Positions 1 to 10,193 of a stretch of DNA of 64,000 nucleotides are shown one piece after another (position 1 is the stretch's first letter; every line of letters starts with the position of its first letter). This DNA comes from Gadus chalcogrammus (Eukaryota; Chordata; Actinopteri; Gadiformes; Gadidae): assembly GCF_026213295.1 (NCBI RefSeq), contig NC_079414.1, forward strand, positions 15,410,607 through 15,474,606, read 5' to 3'. The notes under the pieces were generated by a model. That model had not been told where the DNA came from, did not search any database, and saw nothing but the letters and a program-made list of their open reading frames with translations. A program made the translations under genes and the position numbers.

Positions 1-590
1 TGGCCTTCAGCAGAGCTGTAGGGAAGGGGTCTAGTGCACAGGTGGATGGCTTCATTTTCCTGATGACGTCCTCCACCTCTTCCTTTGTGATGCTGGAGAA
101 GGAGCAGAGGGTCTGGACAGAGTCAATCGGTGGGTCAGCAGTTTGAAGGGGCAGGGCAGTAGTGATGGAGAGGTGTGAGCGGATGTTATTCACTTTTTGT
201 TTAAAAAAGTTGATGTGCATGTTGCACCTCTCCGTGGTGACATCAGATTGGGATGGTAAAGGGGGTTTGAGAAGGTGATGAACAGTTGAAAAGAGCTGTT
301 TGGAGTTACCAGGGCTATTGTTGATTATTGCGGAATAGAACCTGGACCGTGCATTATTCAGGGCTTCAGCATATGCCCTCCCGTGTTCCCTGTATGCCTG
401 TTTGTGAACGGTCAGACCAGAGGCCTTGAGTCGCCGCTCAAGGACACGCCCAGCAGCCTTCATTGTACGTAGTTCACTGGTGTACCAGGGTGCGGAGCGC
501 GAGAAGGAGACTGACCTCGATGTTAAGGGGGCGTGGAGATCCAGGAGACTGGACCTAACATTAGAGTGAGGTCTCCCTTTAAAAGTGCTT
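1..590 (-). mobile_element. LINE fragment (L2/CR1-type ORF2, linker to start of reverse transcriptase)
   Basis: The minus strand reads open for about 195 codons without a stop and runs off the left edge. In order it shows LLDLHAPL, SFSRSAPWYTSELR, KQAYREHGRAYAEA, NNSPGNSKQLFSTV, SITKEEVEDVIRKMKPST and LDPFPTALLK. These match the stretch between the endonuclease and reverse transcriptase of L2/CR1-type fish LINEs. It lies about 25 bp beyond the donor of the last visible HERC copy 1 exon, at a place where copies 2 and 3 have no such sequence, so it is an intron insertion. The uninterrupted frame suggests a fairly young copy. The clade is judged from motifs only, and the inner boundary is approximate. 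Confidence 0.85.
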
Positions 591-615
591 TTAAACAGTG
601 TTCATTGGCTCTTAC

Positions 616-3600
616 CCCTCCGAAATCCAACTGTAGGTCCTCAACAGCGTCCTCTTCATAGTCCAGCAGATTCTTTAAACTCCTGTTGGTACGACAGTGG
701 GATGACACTTAAAGCCAAGTCAACATTAGGATGAAACAATGTTAAATAAAATGGATAGTTTAATATAGTAGTACAGTAGTAGTATAATGAAGTGGTAGTA
801 TAGCATACTATTACATAGCATAGCAAAGCATATGTAATAGTTTAGTAACGTGTAGCAAAGCATAGCATCTAATAGTATAGCATAGCAAAGGACATGTATA
901 GCATATCATAGCATGTAATGTAATGTAATGTATAGCGTAGTTTAGAAGTACTGTGCAACAGTTGGCGACAGCTCCATGAGGTCGTCCAGGGTTGGCTTCA
1001 AGCCCAGGAGCTTCTTGAAGAGAGCCAAGGGGAAGGGGATGTTCATCAGGCACTGGTTATACAGAGCCATGCCACAGAGCGTGCCCAGTAGGAAGAACTC
1101 ATCAGTCAGCTGGGCGACCTGGAGGGGGCAGTATAGAAGCAGTATATAATAATGATGGGTGGATGACTGATGCATGATGAGTGGACGGATGGAAGGAAGC
1201 GTGGATTGACCCCTCTTCGTGAAGATCCACGTAGGGATTTTAGACGGGACTTGGGTCTGTCCAGAGCGCCCTGCATTTAAACTTCCACGTTATGTTCACG
1301 TGTACTCAAGAGGACAGTGTAGCGTTTCCGAACCCAAATCAACATAAACCCTCTACCAAGTGCGGAAACAATAGACAGCATGGAAACCTGGTCGATTTGT
1401 TAACGCCTTCCATGCAACAATTTGCTAAACCCTGGGAGGACTGCACGTCTTCAAATAGCCCATCGGCCCTAAAAAGGGGCAGTCTATGGGGGACGGTCTC
1501 TGTATAGCGGCGCAGCCCTTTGCTGATCTTCACTTACGAGCTTGACGGAAGCTTGTGTATGAGCTTTAACGATACCAAAACATGTATTCCACACTCTAAT
1601 TGTGATAAAATAACATAAAATGCCACTTGTTTATGCTTACATTCTTGCTGAACCAGGCCACTCCGTCATCATTCTTTTCTAGTATTTGTAGTTCTGCCTT
1701 CTGAAGTTCTTTTGCAAGGAGGTGAAAGAACTCCATTATGACACCTCCAAAATGCATATCATATTCCTCATTAAACTTCACCTGTAAACATAAGAGGTTT
1801 TGCAGGGAAAATAACTTGAGTTAAATCTTAAAATTTAAATATTGTGAATTCATCTGATACCTGGATTATAAACACTAGAGAATCGTGTAAAGTGCGGTAA
1901 ATCCATTGAATAAACAATAAAAAAAACTGCACTATGCCACAATCATCAAATGTAATTGAAAAAAGAACAAGTTGAAATGTACTAACACATTTCGATTTAA
2001 CCAAGTGTTAGTTAGGTAGAACCAAATTGCTAATTGTTATTTCTTGGGATATGCTTTGCTGACCCACCGCAAGTCTTAATCTTGGGTCATGGGAAGACGT
2101 CCTCAGCGATTGAAAAGTGTCCTGCTGCACCGTGGCCCGGTTGATGGTGAATTCAATGTATCCTGGCTGTAACTGCAGTAGTAGAGGGACAGACAGGTAG
2201 AAGTATCGTCAAGTAAAGTATAGCCTAGCATATAGCATAGCATAGCATAGTATATCAACTAAGTGCATGGCATGGCATTGTATGGTATTGTATTGCATCG
2301 CATAGCTTAGCATAATGTATGTAGCTTTATTAAACTTTTATTGTCGGTGTGGCTTTTAAGGACCGCAGAAATTAACAGTTTTGTGGTAGCTCATGAAAAC
2401 ATCCTTTTTAATAAATATAATCTCACCGTGGCAATATTCAGATGATACTTCCACAGCTTCAGCTTGCATTCTACGGGTAGAATGCAAGGGTACTTCACCA
2501 GAGGCAACAGGATACTCTATACATAGAATAACAATATAGAGTTATTATCTCAGAAGCATAGGGAACCATATTTCAGCAAACCTAATTCACATGAGTTAGT
2601 GTCTAAACAGCATACCAAATAATAATCTCGCTTGATCAGTGTCCTTTGTTCTTCATCATTAAGTTCAGGAAGGAACCATGGATAATACTGCTGGATTGAG
2701 TTACAACTGAGAAACAGTTGTTCAAACTAAGGAGTAGAGAAAAAAATAGTTAGACATAAACAACCAGTAGTTATATAATATTATTATTATTATATGAATA
2801 TTATTATTATATTGATTTCTAAAATAAATGACCACAGATTTGTATTGTACTTAAGGTGGCTATCATGTGCCACAAATATCATTAGTCATTTATATGTTGA
2901 ACATATGATAGAGAGAAATTAGGAAATTTCTGAAAAGAGGTCCTTTATGATTGTTTTGTTAAATACTCACCATCTCGATGGTATTTGTGACTGTCGTCAC
3001 ATGGAAAACACTTTCTGCAAGGCGCCATGAACCGCTACTGCTGGCCTGCAGTCAGGACATTAATTTTCAGTTATTCAGCATCACACTTTCACACAAAATG
3101 ACTTGAAGTCATTTCATATACATGTCAACAGGGGAAACATCCCATTTGGCTATTTGTTAATGAAGGAGAGCACTGCTCCATACGCACATTTTGAAAAAGA
3201 TTCAGCAGAATACTTCTGCATTTCACATTGTTGATGGAACCCAGAACCTCTTGGACCATAGGCGTAGAACATCACTAGCTACTACTCAGTCCGGCCCTAA
3301 TCCTTTATCACACATCTCTATTACACTAAGCATCCACAACCTGCCAGTAAACACTCACAGAATGAAGCCTTTGCAAAACCCCAGCTGTCTTCATAAAGAA
3401 GTCGGCTTGCTCTCTGTAATCCACATCTAAGGATGAAAGGAGCTTCCTGGATGCTTTACAGAAGGTCTCCACTGCAGATCGGAAGAAGTCAGGTGTCCAG
3501 GACCATAGTCTAACTGCATCAATCACACACACACACAGCATACAATGAACAGCTTGGGAAAACACATTGCATTGCATTTTAAATGATCGGTTCTTTGGGT

Positions 3601-4597
3601 AAATTACCGAGGACATCCAGTCTGTCTTGGTGCAGAGAGAGGAAGGCATCAGCCACCCTCACGGAGAGCATTTCACCAAAGTTGTCTCTGACCAGCACCT
3701 GCAGCAGCTCCACGAGCAGGTAGTAAACCCTCAGGCCTTCAAACCCGACCGGCTGCCCAGTCAACGAGGGCAGGAGACAGTCTCGGACGACGGTCTCCAC
3801 CTATAGCATCGTTCAGGACAAAGTCATTTACAGCGTTGTCAGTGTTTGACAATGAACACGGGATGATACTTTTTATTTAATTAAATAAAGGTGAAGAGAG
3901 AGGCTAGTATTTTCATTAGATGTTGTTGTACCTTCTGTAGCACTTTAGCTTTTGTCGCTAGCTTTGCCAAAGCTGTGCTGAGAAGAACCAAGTCCAAACC
4001 AGAGGACCTGGGTGAAGTCCGGTAGTGCTTGTCAACACTATTTTGATTTTGATGTCGTAGGGTGAATAGCACCATTATTATTGAATGAGCAACTTGAACT
4101 GATAATACATTAACTTAAAATATAGTAAATTGCGTTACCTTCTGTCTAGAAAGCTGGCATTCAAGGAAGACGTGGATGAGAATATATCCTCGATCTGTCT
4201 AGAAATAGATCAAATTGATATACTAAATTAAATATACTATACTAAACCAGTTTACATTTAATGTTCTAATTAAACATAAATTACATACTGTGATTGATTG
4301 ATTCAGAACTTACTTTCTAATTTTACACCATGATTTTGCATTCTGACACTTCGAGAGCCAGAAGTCGATGGTTTCCATATCAAGAACTGTAATAATCCCA
4401 GGATGAGCCTTCTCAGGCTCCTGTAAGACATCCCCAAGATAACTAACCAAGCATGTTGAATGTGTTGCATCCAAACTAATTAATGCAAAATACAAAGACT
4501 CCTACCTGACTGAGAGAACGAAGAGCAACAGATTGGTTTCCTCCAGCAAATATTTGCTGAATACTCCGGTCATCTTTTTCATGGAAAAAAATGACCA

Positions 4598-4663
<66 letters not shown>

Positions 4664-7536
4664 TTTCAGGATTGAAAAAAAATAAATAAGTGTGTTCTGT
4701 CCACTACTTTAGATCGGCTGGCTTTGTGCCATGAGTGGTTGGTTCTTTGGGAGCGTCGTTAGTAAGAGAAGTTAAGAATAAGTTGTAGGTTAATTGAATA
4801 GCATTTTGTTTTTTACTTTACATTATAAGATGTGATTTTATTGATAACATTATTGATATCACTTTTGATCAGCATATATGTAGATTATATATACAGATAT
4901 AGATGTGTCCAGGTTATTTTAAGATACGAGATAGTTTAAATGTTTCACAGTGTGACTTTAACTGCAGAACCAAGGTAACAAAACATGAAAAATGCTTCCT
5001 GAAGCCCAACACACACCGGCGCCGGCTAGACGAGCGCAGCGCCAACCCACTAGGCTTCACGGCAGTGTTCTATTCCCTGAGTGACTTCCTACCATGAGGC
5101 AGCAGAACAGGCAGAGGCACCGAACAGTCTGTGGTGAGCCTGTTTCCAAGCTGGCCTTCTTCTCCACGACCAAATGAATAGATCTTCTTTGTTGGGCCTA
5201 CTAATGCCATGGTGTGGTTGCTGCAGAAAATAAAATTGTCAATATAAGAAGATTAAAGAAGCTAGTGATTATTTTGAACCTTTCTATATTGATCTGCTGA
5301 ATTTAATGGGAAGGGATTATAATAAATACATTGGTGATGTGTAAGCAAATCATCAGAAATCAGATCAGATCAGAAATATGAGTCAATAAAAAAAAGGTGT
5401 TCAATTCCTGCATAGATTCGCTTGAATAGTAGATTAAAAGAAGCCAGTCATTATTTGAATACTAACAATTCGGTAATAACCTGCTGAATGGATTGTGCAG
5501 GGATTATAATTAAATATGCACATCGCCCATCAAAAATATTATTTCATAAAACCAATAGGTATAGATTCAGTAGAATAGTACACTGGCTGTCGTCTTTGTT
5601 TGCTAGGCAAGAGGAACTGGGTTCGATCCCCAACGTCCACAACCTCAGCCCTGGGTATCCTTGAGCTAGATGACCACCCTCTACCTGCTCCTTATGACTT
5701 AAGTCGCTGTAGGTCACTTTGGATTGAAGCGTCTCCTAGTGAACAGTAGTGAAAAGATGAAGACAGAGTACCTGCCACAGGAGACCTGGGTGACCGCTGC
5801 GCCCCAGAGTTCAGCCACCACACGAGGGGTCAGCTCATTCAGCAGAGAGTTGTGTCCCAGCTGCCCACAGCCACCGCTGCCAAAGGTCAACACCACACCT
5901 CCCTAAAGGAACACACAAGGAAATCAAATATTTTTTTACTGAGTTCACAAAATGGGACTATGGAAATTAGCTGTGATTCGGACTCTTAATTGGTTTTTTT
6001 ACACATGGCTTAATGCAATCATTAAGGACGAGAAGAATATTTGAATATACCAACCTTTGTCAGAACAGCAGTGTGTCTTTCACCACAAGAAATGGAAATG
6101 GTCTTCTTAAGGTTGAGACACTCAACTGTCACTGGAGTAGATCTGTCTGAAGACATGATTTGAAATCCAATTTCATTCACACATTTAAAAGATTCTCCAA
6201 GTTTAGTTCACATAATCTCCAGGATAACAGTTTATGACCAGATGAAGTCGACGGTATTTGTCCTTTTATAGTGAGAAATATATAACATTAAGATATAAAC
6301 TCTGTTATAGGCTGTATTGGGATTAAAGGCAAACCAGTGTGTTACCAAGTGAGCAGATCATCACTTGATCGGCTCTAAGGAAACAAGCAACTCAACAAAG
6401 CAACGTCCTATCATCAGCCTTCTCATGACTAATGAGTTTATTTAGTCAGAATCTCCCGACTAAAGAGAACATTCCTACAGGCCTTATACCTGTCGTGTCT
6501 CCAAGACCCAGTTGCCCGGCGTCATTCTGCCCCCAGCCGAATACGGTTCCAGAGACAGACAAGGCCAGAGTGTGGGCTCCCCCAGCGGTGACCTGGACTA
6601 GGGGTACCCCTGACAGGGCTGCCACTGGTGTAGGGGACGGTACGACAGAGGTCTCTGGAAGGGTGAGACCAAGTTGCCCCCGAGCGTTGCTGCCCCAAGA
6701 CAATGCTTGTCCATCTGAAAGCAATATGTATAGGCCACATTATAATGACAAATGGTTTTGGTTGTATTCTTAACTAAACTTGGTTAAATCTATCGTGCTG
6801 GTCAGACCTATAGCCTACCTTCAGTTAAAACTATGGAATGTTGGTCTCCACATGCGACCTGAATTATCCTTTTTTTAATGTTTTGGAGCGATCTGAATCA
6901 CAGTGAAACAAGGAAACACATGTGTTGATTATCTTTAAAACGTATTAGACAAACCTTTCCAATTGTGTCACAGCAATGACAATACGATGACGAAGACATC
7001 ACCTTGGAATGGCGGATGCACCGAGTTCCACATAGACGACAGAGCCATCCCGGGACAGCAGGAGAAGAATAGAGTCTCCTGAACTTGAAGCTACAACGTG
7101 TTTGCACTTGACGCTCTCTAGAAAAAAGTAATATAGTGAGGAGCATGGACATCATGTCCAGGAAAACAGTTGTGTTGTTTATTCGAATATTTGTAAAGTC
7201 TAAGTTGTTGTTTTTGGACGGATTATCAAATGCAATAGGCCTATTTCTCATAATGCTGGTCGGTTATTTTTTACTTATAACCAGATAGACTAGGCCTACT
7301 TGGTGCAAAAGCTACTCACTGGTTTCACTGAATGTCACAATTCCATCTTGGTCCCTTTGCCGCCGAAGAAAGTATGAAGTTCCATCACTTTTGGAAAACG
7401 CCACCGTTGAATTAGTTGCAGAGAAACTCGTTATTATTGGTTTGGTCGTTGGTACGAACTGAATTCCATTCTCCGAGGCTCCGTTTTCTGCCAAATCATT
7501 TGGCTTCGCTAAGTTAATTTCTCCCCATAAAAACAT
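616..7536 (-). CDS. HERC5/HERC6-like RCC1-HECT E3 ligase, copy 1 (3' end outside window)
   Basis: Minus-strand gene with 20 exons visible: 7320-7536, 7003-7117, 6819-6892, 6490-6714, 6055-6146, 5772-5902, 5093-5220, 4506-4573, 4314-4420, 4139-4198, 3932-4037, 3608-3800, 3359-3513, 2971-3045, 2616-2726, 2427-2516, 2068-2172, 1641-1781, 952-1118 and 616-682. Phases join without a stop. Exons 1-7 carry RCC1 blades (ACGDQHS, SWGSNARGQLGL, GWGQNDAGQLGLGD, FGSGGCGQLGH, SFGRGEEGQLGN). The last four begin the HECT N-lobe (GGVIMEFF, LCGMALYN, DLMELSP). The catalytic C-lobe exons would lie left of the window. Exon 18 reads EEYDMHFGG where copies 2 and 3 have GEDGVDDGG, the more usual HECT form. HERC5/6 proteins are interferon-induced ligases for ISG15 or ubiquitin; that role is inferred here. 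Intactness cannot be judged without the missing end. Confidence 0.88.
750..935. repeat. Degenerate TAGCATAGCA-type repeat, HERC copy 1 intron 19
   Basis: Loose tandem of ATAGCAT-like pentamers and hexamers just downstream of exon 19. Similar tracts occur at 2210-2330, 15110-15270, 16420-16560, 30130-30285 and 31390-31555, that is, beside exons 19 and 17 in every copy. Confidence 0.8.
2210..2330. repeat. Degenerate TAGCATAGCA-type repeat, HERC copy 1 intron 16
   Basis: Same motif family as at 750-935, placed between exons 16 and 17. Confidence 0.75.
4598..4659. repeat. (CA)n(TA)n microsatellite, HERC copy 1
   Basis: Short CA run followed by about 25 TA units, in the intron upstream of exon 8. 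Copy 2 has a TA array at the same site. Confidence 0.95.
5575..5750 (+). mobile_element. tRNA-derived SINE in HERC copy 1 intron
   Basis: Contains a pol III B-box-like GGGTTCGATCCCC and ends with the tail CTGTAGGTCACTTTGGATT then AAGCGTCTCC, typical of teleost tRNA-derived SINEs. Its 3' end lies about 20 bp from the donor of exon 6. The same insertion is in copies 2 and 3, so it predates the array. Confidence 0.75.
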
Positions 7537-7633
7537 TATTGCTTTCTAGATGTGTCCATCGGCTACCTCAAATGCAATAGCCCAGCTCAACTCAAAATAG
7601 ACAAGCTCAATTAAATGCATCCCAGCCAGAATC

Positions 7634-7645
7634 GAAACTGAAACT
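7634..7645 (-). promoter_or_regulatory. ISRE upstream of HERC copy 1
   Basis: The minus strand reads AGTTTCAGTTTC, a perfect fit to the interferon-stimulated response element AGTTTCNNTTTC bound by ISGF3/IRF factors. It ends 98 bp upstream of the copy 1 ATG. The same 12-mer sits at the same place in all three copies. Function is inferred from consensus and position. Confidence 0.75.
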
Positions 7646-8021
7646 GAATATTATCTTTTTTCTGAATTGAAACTCTAAACCCTAACAAAGAATGACGACA
7701 CACCCGCATGCTGCCCTTACAAAGCTCCATCAACGCAAATTAAAGAATGTAACTTCAATTCAATTGTATAAAAATACAATTTGTGTTTGCGATATAATTT
7801 GTATGTTTGTGTTGCTTTCGATGAATGGCTCAACAATAATAAGAGAGGGAAAGGCTTATATCCCGTTAGGATGGACTGTTCCTGAAATTGGGATTATAGA
7901 TAAACAAATAAATTAAACCATAACATACAGTGCTGCTTTGAGTTTAATGACTAGGCCTACTTGGAACGGGTCCCTGATGCTGCTTTTATTAAGGGGAATT
8001 GAAGAATTGAATCCCTTCAAG

Positions 8022-8447
8022 CAGGGGCGTTTCTAGGTTCCTGAAATACCTGGGGTTTAGGGCAAATTTCAATTTCAGAAGGCTTTAATTAAATTTACAA
8101 AATACGCAGTTTATTATAGCTTTAAATAGCTTCCTGGCTGCTATGCTGAAAATCTAAAGTTCCATTCAAGTTATTTCAGAGTAAAATGAATACAAGTGAG
8201 ACAGACCTTTCATCTATACATATATATGACTGGAGATAGTATAGGTTATTTCACTTGAGGTGGTCTGGTTCTGTTTTAAAATCGTTTATTCTCTTGCCAG
8301 AAGGAATATCTAAGGACAAGGCTACTTTGAGAGGCCCCTGGAATCCCCATGTTTGTTTCTAGTGTAAAGCAAAAAAATAAGATTCGGGGCTGATTAAATA
8401 ATATCCGGGGCTTTAGCCCCAAATGAAACAGCCTAGTGACGTCACTG
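8022..8447. mobile_element. Non-autonomous hAT-type element (MITE) with 8-bp target duplication
   Basis: A 426-bp insertion with imperfect terminal inverted repeats (CAGGGGCGTTTCTAGG at one end, CAGTGACGTCACTAGG read inward from the other). It is flanked by an exact 8-bp duplication, CCTTCAAG (8014-8021 and 8448-8455). No coding capacity. An 8-bp duplication with CAG termini is the hAT hallmark. Confidence 0.85.
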
Positions 8448-9037
8448 CCTTCAAGGTCCTAGTAAACAGAAGTTGTTAATACAAAGCCCTGCATATAACA
8501 AATGAACAAGATGACTTCATCGGGAAGTAGAAGCATCACTTCTCAATTTACTTGAGTCAGAATTATTTTATTTCCCAGGTATATTTGCAAATACAGTGAA
8601 AAGTAAATGCGTTAATTGTGAAAAGCATGTGTTGTAAAATGTAATTTGTTAAGAATTATAGTTAATTCAACAGAAACTCTTTTGCTAAGACATTAGCCTT
8701 TGACCACCAGTGTACATAGTTGCATAGAAAGTCACTCAAAAAGTAAATCTTATTAATCTATTAACCTTGTAGTCAATACCTTTTTACATTCTGATAGTAA
8801 TCAAAGCAGCAACATTATTCAATAAATTTCCAACATATAATCACATGTCTACTGTACAATTGAAAATGAATACTATCACTAGTCCGTTGTTAATGCAGGC
8901 CTTTGGTGATCATATTAATAAGTCGTTTACTTATTCATGATGATTTCTTCATAACATTATTAATTCATGGTTCTTGGTTTACCAAGAACAATGCAGTGTT
9001 ACCTGTGTAAATACAATAACATAAGCATCCAATCGGA

Positions 9038-10057
9038 CAGTGTTGTGCCTGAACGCGTTCATTGAACGATAGTTCATGAACTCGTTCATATTTTGGGCGA
9101 ACATGAACCGAACGTACTGTATTACTGCCTGATGAACGTTACTGTGAACTCGTTCATTCTGGGGTCTGTGAACAGCCCGCTCACGTGGCTTAACTTCGTT
9201 CAATAGGGTGGTTATTTGTTTATCAACACGGCGGATGCGCGCGCAGAACGCCGTCTTGTTTGACCGGTTGCCATGGTTATATCCGTGTGGTTAATTTGCA
9301 GTTGCGGTGTTGTCAGCTTACTGTTACATTAAACTGTAATCAGAAAACACGGTTATATGCTATAGACCCTATAGTATCTGTCGTATAAAGGCTGGGACGA
9401 ATTTCAAATTATAAATATGTACACTTTATATTGAAAGTATAGACGTCACGATTCCAATTCAAACTAATGGCGAGGTGATTATTCTTCAAAACGAGAGCTG
9501 TTCAATTGTTAAAAATGAATTAAACTGTAATCAGACAACACGGTTATATGCTATAGACCCTAGAGTATCTGTGGTATAAAGGCTGAGACGAATTTCGAAT
9601 TATAATTATGTACAATCCATAACGTTAGCTCTCTGGCTCATAGCTCAGCAGACTAGAATACCTCCTAGAAGCATTGCTTGTTGGCCGGAAACGGAAAGGG
9701 GGGCTGTTTATGTTTGGTAGTAGTCTTTTCTCTCGGTTCTCCGTCCCAACAGTAGGGCTAGAACCGAGCGAAAAGACTACAACCAAACGTAAAGACCCCC
9801 CCTTTCCATTTCTGCCCAACAAGCAAAAAGTCTTCCAACCAAAATCAATGGGATTTACACGACAGAAACTGTATTTCGCTACGATACCTGATTCAACCAC
9901 TCTATTTAATCCTAGACAAACCACAAGGAGGCTCTTTGGAACCGTGAACTTAGTTAAAAATTATGAATTATGAGCGTTTAACTGAACTAGTTCATTTTAA
10001 AATTTGTGAACTGAACTTTGAACTAGTTCACGTAGAAAGTGAACTTTCCCAACACTG
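9038..10057. mobile_element. hAT-like non-autonomous element with CAGTGTTG termini
   Basis: A 1.02-kb insertion whose ends read CAGTGTTGTG and, inverted, CAGTGTTGGG. The flanks CAATCGGA and CAATCAGC fit a decayed 8-bp target duplication. Subterminal regions are rich in GAACTAGTTC-like palindromes, and the interior has two related segments of about 80 bp near 9331 and 9520 plus a large hairpin. The collinear sequence in PPM1K intron 2 near 45663-45690 lacks the insertion and preserves an empty site. No transposase seen. Confidence 0.75.
9676..9824. repeat. 65-bp-arm hairpin inside the transposon
   Basis: Arms 9676-9740 and 9760-9824 are reverse complements with a few mismatches around a 19-base loop. 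Both strands could form a long stem. The short open frames here are a by-product of the palindrome. Confidence 0.9.
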
Positions 10058-10193
10058 CAATCAGCATGGCATTGCATAAAACTGCAAACTTAGACTGTTA
10101 GCTTTTTTTCTCTTCTGGAACAAAGCCATTAAGCTTTACGCATTGTTAATGATCATTGTTGTTGGTTGTTAGCTTAGCACATACCAGCTCCCT

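Noticed and set aside
1981..2067. Apparent 14-bp deletion and in-frame stop at the end of HERC copy 1 exon 17
   Set aside because: The exon ends earlier, at the donor after 2068 on the gene strand (GCG followed by GTGGGT). Copies 2 and 3 use the matching site, so the difference lies in the intron.
5620..5640. Possible tRNA gene because of a perfect B-box-like motif
   Set aside because: No cloverleaf can be drawn; the motif belongs to a SINE present at the same place in all three HERC copies.
7692..7916. Identical 74-residue plus-strand frames upstream of HERC copies 1 and 2
   Set aside because: Part of the duplicated promoter region; copy 3 and the PPM1K intron homologue do not preserve the frame.
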